Below are positions 46,339-49,697 of a stretch of 49,697 nt of DNA, piece after piece. The position numbers were made by a program, and so were the translations under genes. The notes under the pieces are model-generated. The model saw only the letters and a list, made by a program, of their open reading frames with translations, did not search any database and had not been told where the DNA came from. This stretch comes from Pleurotus ostreatus/Saccharomyces cerevisiae fusant (Eukaryota > Opisthokonta). Where the stretch lies: assembly GCA_024196135.1 (NCBI GenBank), contig JAMQCK010000148.1, positions 1 through 49,697 of the forward strand. The letters are read 5' to 3'. The first letter of the stretch is position 1. The number at the start of each line of letters is the position of its first letter.

Positions 46339-47718
46339 ATGGCCTTCCCGCCCGCGATGATGCACGCCCCCGCGTACCCGCCGTACTGCGGCCCCGCCGG
46401 CTACCCCGGGCCGCAGGTCTACCACGCGCCGATCTACCACGGGGGCGCCCCGCTGATGCGCGTGCCCTCACAGCACGCGGCGCCTGCCGCCTACGCTCCT
46501 CAGCCCGCCGCCTACCCTTCTCAGTCCGCCGCCTATGCTCCCCATGCCCCTCCCCCTCCGCCGCCTCAAGCGCCGCGCTACGACAGCGCGAACCCATTCG
46601 GGAACCGCACCTGCAGACAACATTGCCGCACTGCGGGGACCCACGAACGCGGCCCCCAGGATATCAACGCGTCCTTTTCCTCAAGTACGCGCCAAGATCC
46701 GCTCGCGGCCTTGCCTAGCAGCGCGATGCCGCATGGGTACCCGCGCGTGCGGTGCGAGATTTCGATGGGTGGTAGTCGGGTGGCTGAAGGGAGCGGTAGC
46801 CCGTCTCGCGCGCCGACTCTCGCAGGGTACACCGCGCGCTATGGTCTCGCTGGCGTCACCGGGCGGCATAATGTGAACTTCTACGACGTCGACCAGATCG
46901 CGGGCGCCCTCGTCCGCGCCGCGGGGTCCAAGCTCAGCGCGGACGACCCACGACCGCAGACCTTCGTGGCGCAAGTGCTCGGCCGCGCGCAGGTGCAGCT
47001 CAGCGTGGCGCTGCACGCGCTTCTCCTGCTTAGAGCGCCTTCCTCGGTGTTCGTGCTCGCCTCGATATCACCTGAGCAGCGCCTGCTTGCCGCAGTCTCT
47101 CTCGCGCACCGTACTGGCACGGAGGTCGGGATCTGCACGGGGTGCTGGGCGCATATCGGGAATTATTGCTGGGCGGGGGAGGGGAGGGCGTGGTTGGGGG
47201 CGGATGCCTTCGTGGGCGGAGTCGTGCCGTTTAGCAAGGAGGCGATGCGGAAGAACACGGAGGGACTGCTGCGCGCGACAGGCTTCAACCTACACGTCGA
47301 GCGCGGAGCGCTGGAGAATGTGGCGCTGGATATTTTGCGGCCGAGGACGCCTGAGGCGCGGACGAGTGGTGCGGCTGACGGTGAGCGTCATCCTCGCGCT
47401 CGGCCGCCTCCGACATATCCTGAGCTCCCCGAGCGATCGCAGACGGCAGCGGCGGGTGCGCGGCGGGCCCGACACGCACATCCCCGATCGTACCCGTCCA
47501 CGGAGCACCTCGTCTATGCCCCCTCGGTCTACGACGACGCGGGCGACGAGCCGGACTACGACCACTATCCGCCTTCCGCCTCGGACTCCCGCTCGCGCAC
47601 GCTCTCGCTTGGGGCCGGCGCGCGCTTGCTGTCTGCCGCCGCTCAGCAGCGCGTGGGCGCGTTCCATCATCGGCCCAGCCCACTCGTCGTGTACGGCGCG
47701 TCGGGGTACTTGGTGTGA
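46339..47718 (+). CDS. Proline-rich protein with possible cyclin-like core
   Basis: A single-exon frame of 459 residues. Residues 1-80 are rich in Pro, Ala and Tyr (PAYPPYCGPAGYPGPQVYHA, then APPPPPPQAPRYD), so disordered. A central helical region at about 185-330 contains TFVAQVLGRAQVQLSVALHA, LLAAVSLAHRTGTEVG, CWAHIGNYC and MRKNTEGLLRATGFNLHVE. That order resembles a Pho80/Pcl-type cyclin box (a helix with R-x-Q/R-x-Q, then L-A-S-L-A, then W-x-x-I-x-G, then N-x-x-E-x-x-L-L-x-x-x-x-F-x-L-x-V). This is inference from pattern only. The tail is Arg/Ser/Tyr-rich and disordered. The very high GC content is unlike the neighbouring intergenic DNA. A short intron cannot be excluded. If it is a cyclin it would bind a CDK. 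Confidence 0.62.
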   Translation: MAFPPAMMHAPAYPPYCGPAGYPGPQVYHAPIYHGGAPLMRVPSQHAAPAAYAPQPAAYPSQSAAYAPHAPPPPPPQAPRYDSANPFGNRTCRQHCRTAGTHERGPQDINASFSSSTRQDPLAALPSSAMPHGYPRVRCEISMGGSRVAEGSGSPSRAPTLAGYTARYGLAGVTGRHNVNFYDVDQIAGALVRAAGSKLSADDPRPQTFVAQVLGRAQVQLSVALHALLLLRAPSSVFVLASISPEQRLLAAVSLAHRTGTEVGICTGCWAHIGNYCWAGEGRAWLGADAFVGGVVPFSKEAMRKNTEGLLRATGFNLHVERGALENVALDILRPRTPEARTSGAADGERHPRARPPPTYPELPERSQTAAAGARRARHAHPRSYPSTEHLVYAPSVYDDAGDEPDYDHYPPSASDSRSRTLSLGAGARLLSAAAQQRVGAFHHRPSPLVVYGASGYLV

Positions 47719-48793
47719 GGGCGGTGGCTCCGCAGATCGATCTCCCCCTCGCGTGAATTTGACAAGACCTCCTTGACGCGCACGTATCAGTTTCTTCCGG
47801 CCAGTCTTCTCTTTTTCCCCTCTTACGGCTCTCATTGCTATTTCTCCTGGGCTTCTGTCTCTCAATCTCTCCCTCATCCTGGATACTGTCTACATCTACA
47901 TTCCTCCTCCATTCCTAGACTCCTGCATGCTTTCCTCTTTTCACTCTCAGCTCACGCATTCATTGTACTCACTCAAGATCATACTGACATTCTCACTCTT
48001 TATTCTGTCTCATTATATATTACTTCCTATCTCTCAGGATTCACCGCTGCACTGCTACCTGTATAGATATCGGGCTCGTCTATAGAACACTCTAACTTCG
48101 ATATTGTGCACATGCAGAGTATACCTTAGCCGCGGCTGTTGTGCATCACCGGTGAAAACTGGTATAACGGGAGCATAAGTAAGCGCATTTCTTCCAGCGA
48201 GCTCAAAACCCCTTCATCCACCGTAGAATCAAGTTCGAATGGCGGCGAAGTCGGCGCCTCAAAACCAACAATAGTCACGTGGATTACTCGTGATCTCGGT
48301 TGTTCCCGGCGCGGAACCAGAGCGGAACATTTTCATCTGATCAGCCTTGTGTCTTCAACGAGACTTGGCTTATACCCTCATGCCACTTGAGGAATACCGC
48401 ATTGTTGGAGCCTTACAGACTGATCATGCTCGTCTCAATCAAGCCGTCCAACGAAGCGACGAAAGACAAGCCGGCAATGCTACTTCCGTGGCCGGCGTTG
48501 GACGTACCCGAAATTTTCGCGACTTCCCAGTGGCCACGCTACTCTTGCGCTGTTCTTGTCGGACTGAGTTGTACGATCTTCCAAAACTCTCTGAGGACAC
48601 TTTAACAGGGTCGACTCGTAGTCGACTCTTCACGAAAGACTATCCGCCATGCCGAAACTGAATGCTGCGCTCGGCATACACCGACATCATACGGCCATGG
48701 CTATTTTCCCATGACACCTATAGGACTGCTTCCACAGCGCCTATTCGGCAAAACTGAACGAAATCCCTGCCCAACCGTATCGCGGTGCTGGAC
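47719..48793. other. 3' flank and spacer before the right-edge NLR
   Basis: 47770-48060 is strongly CT-rich on the plus strand and may be the 3' UTR of the preceding gene or a spacer. 48120-48660 has overlapping open frames with no motif. The 5' flank of the NLR shares CGCTCGGCAT (about 48669) with the flanks of the short-ankyrin NLRs. Confidence 0.4.
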
Positions 48794-49661
48794 ATGGACG
48801 AGCACACTCCGGCGACAACTGTCGGATCTGGCGCGAACAGCGCGAGGGACAACGAAGCCATCGTCGGGATCTGGCGCGCAGCTGTCGAGCGATACGAGCA
48901 CGATACTGGCACGAAGCTTGAGCTCGTCCTTGACGGCCCCGTCGACGCCTCATCGGCGAGATCAATCGAAAGCTTCATCGACGAGTGCGCTGAGCGCTTC
49001 GCCCGATTCCGCGCCGATGGGTCCGCGCGAGCACGCAAGTGGCTGAAGCCCATCGCTGCTACGGTTCAGCTGCTCTCAAGCTGCTTGGGGGATGCGGTGA
49101 CACTCGTGCGTCCTTACGTCCTCTTTTCTAGAAAGATATCTCACTGATGGCGCTTAACAGCCCTTCTCGCCTATGAAGGCCGTGTTCGGCGCGATCGGCG
49201 TAGCCATCAAGGTGCGTTTTCCGACGTTTTCGCAGTACAGTCGTTGACAAGACCCGCCTCCTTAGCTATCAATCGAGGTGACGAAGGACTATGACGCGGC
49301 GATGGACGCCTTCGAGACCATTGCAGACCATCTCGCGCGCATCAAGATCGTTGCCTCCAATGAGACCCTCCGCGAGCCGTCAGTGCGGGTTCTCTCACAG
49401 ACGCTCGTCGTAATGGGAGTCATCACGCAGCTTCAGCGGGATGGCCGCTTCAGTGAGTGCTATACCAATACAGCGAGAGGACGTTCCTCACGCCAAACCC
49501 TCCGTCAGAGACTTGGCTCCACAAGTTCAAGCAGTCGCACGAGCTGACGGAAGCTCTAGCGGACCTGCAACGGTTGGCGGCAAATCATCACGAAACGCTC
49601 TCCGCGATAACGCTGCTCAGCGTTGAGAAGACGATGGACCTCCTTGGGCATAGCATGACTT
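48794..49661 (+). CDS. Goodbye-NACHT NLR, 5' part (runs off right edge)
   Basis: Four exons are seen: 48794..49105 (312 nt), 49161..49211 (51), 49266..49452 (187) and 49509..49661 (153). The lengths and phases are identical to exons 1-4 of the NLR at 16.1-20.0 kb. Exon 1 reads IWRAAVERYEHDTGTKL...FARFRADG...WLKPIAATVQLLSS; exon 2 PFSPMKAVFGAIGVAIK; exon 3 TKDYDAAMDAFETIADHLARI; exon 4 FKQSHELTEALADLQRLA. It belongs to the short-ankyrin subfamily by its N-terminus. A donor GTACGT follows exon 4, so the NACHT and repeat exons should continue beyond the window. No frame damage is visible. Confidence 0.9.
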
Positions 49662-49697
49662 GTACGTTGAGCCTGGCTGCAGATCTTGCTCTCGTCC

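Overview
The window looks like nuclear DNA of a filamentous basidiomycete (Agaricomycetes; the order cannot be fixed from sequence alone). It has many short GT-AG introns (mostly 47-60 nt), a Pol III tRNA-Asp gene with a T-run terminator, a YAT-type amino-acid permease, and fungal STAND/NLR proteins with a Goodbye-like N-terminus, a NACHT NTPase and ankyrin repeats. The exon models were built by hand from splice signals, reading phase and comparison among paralogs inside the window.

Layout: a partial NLR on the minus strand runs off the left edge (40-480). Next come a complete long-ankyrin NLR (6523-10642, -), a short-ankyrin NLR (16133-20023, +), a 13-exon amino-acid permease (22143-25895, +), a small ankyrin protein (26265-27070, +), a second short-ankyrin NLR (27296-31246, -) and a second long-ankyrin NLR (36601-41095, +). 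The right part holds a tRNA-Asp (45585-45656, +), a proline-rich protein with a possible cyclin-like core (46339-47718, +) and the 5' part of a sixth NLR (48794-49661, +), which runs off the right edge. The four complete NLR genes share a nearly identical exon/phase plan. In all of them the Walker A motif sits on a 25-nt microexon.

The long intergenic stretches are gene-poor and hold diverged copies of an unidentified repeat of about 1 kb. The copies share a decayed reading frame and a 14-nt motif, GGAAGGCTTTGTTC, found exactly in six places. Copies left of the centre have their conserved frame on the minus strand; copies on the right have it on the plus strand.

The most striking property is that the NLR genes and the repeats form mirror-image pairs about a point near 23.6 kb, inside the permease gene: long-ANK/long-ANK, short-ANK/short-ANK and three repeat pairs. 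This suggests an old, diverged inverted duplication as the source of the cluster. By family knowledge, fungal NLRs act in non-self recognition and programmed cell death; no partner or ligand can be read from this sequence.
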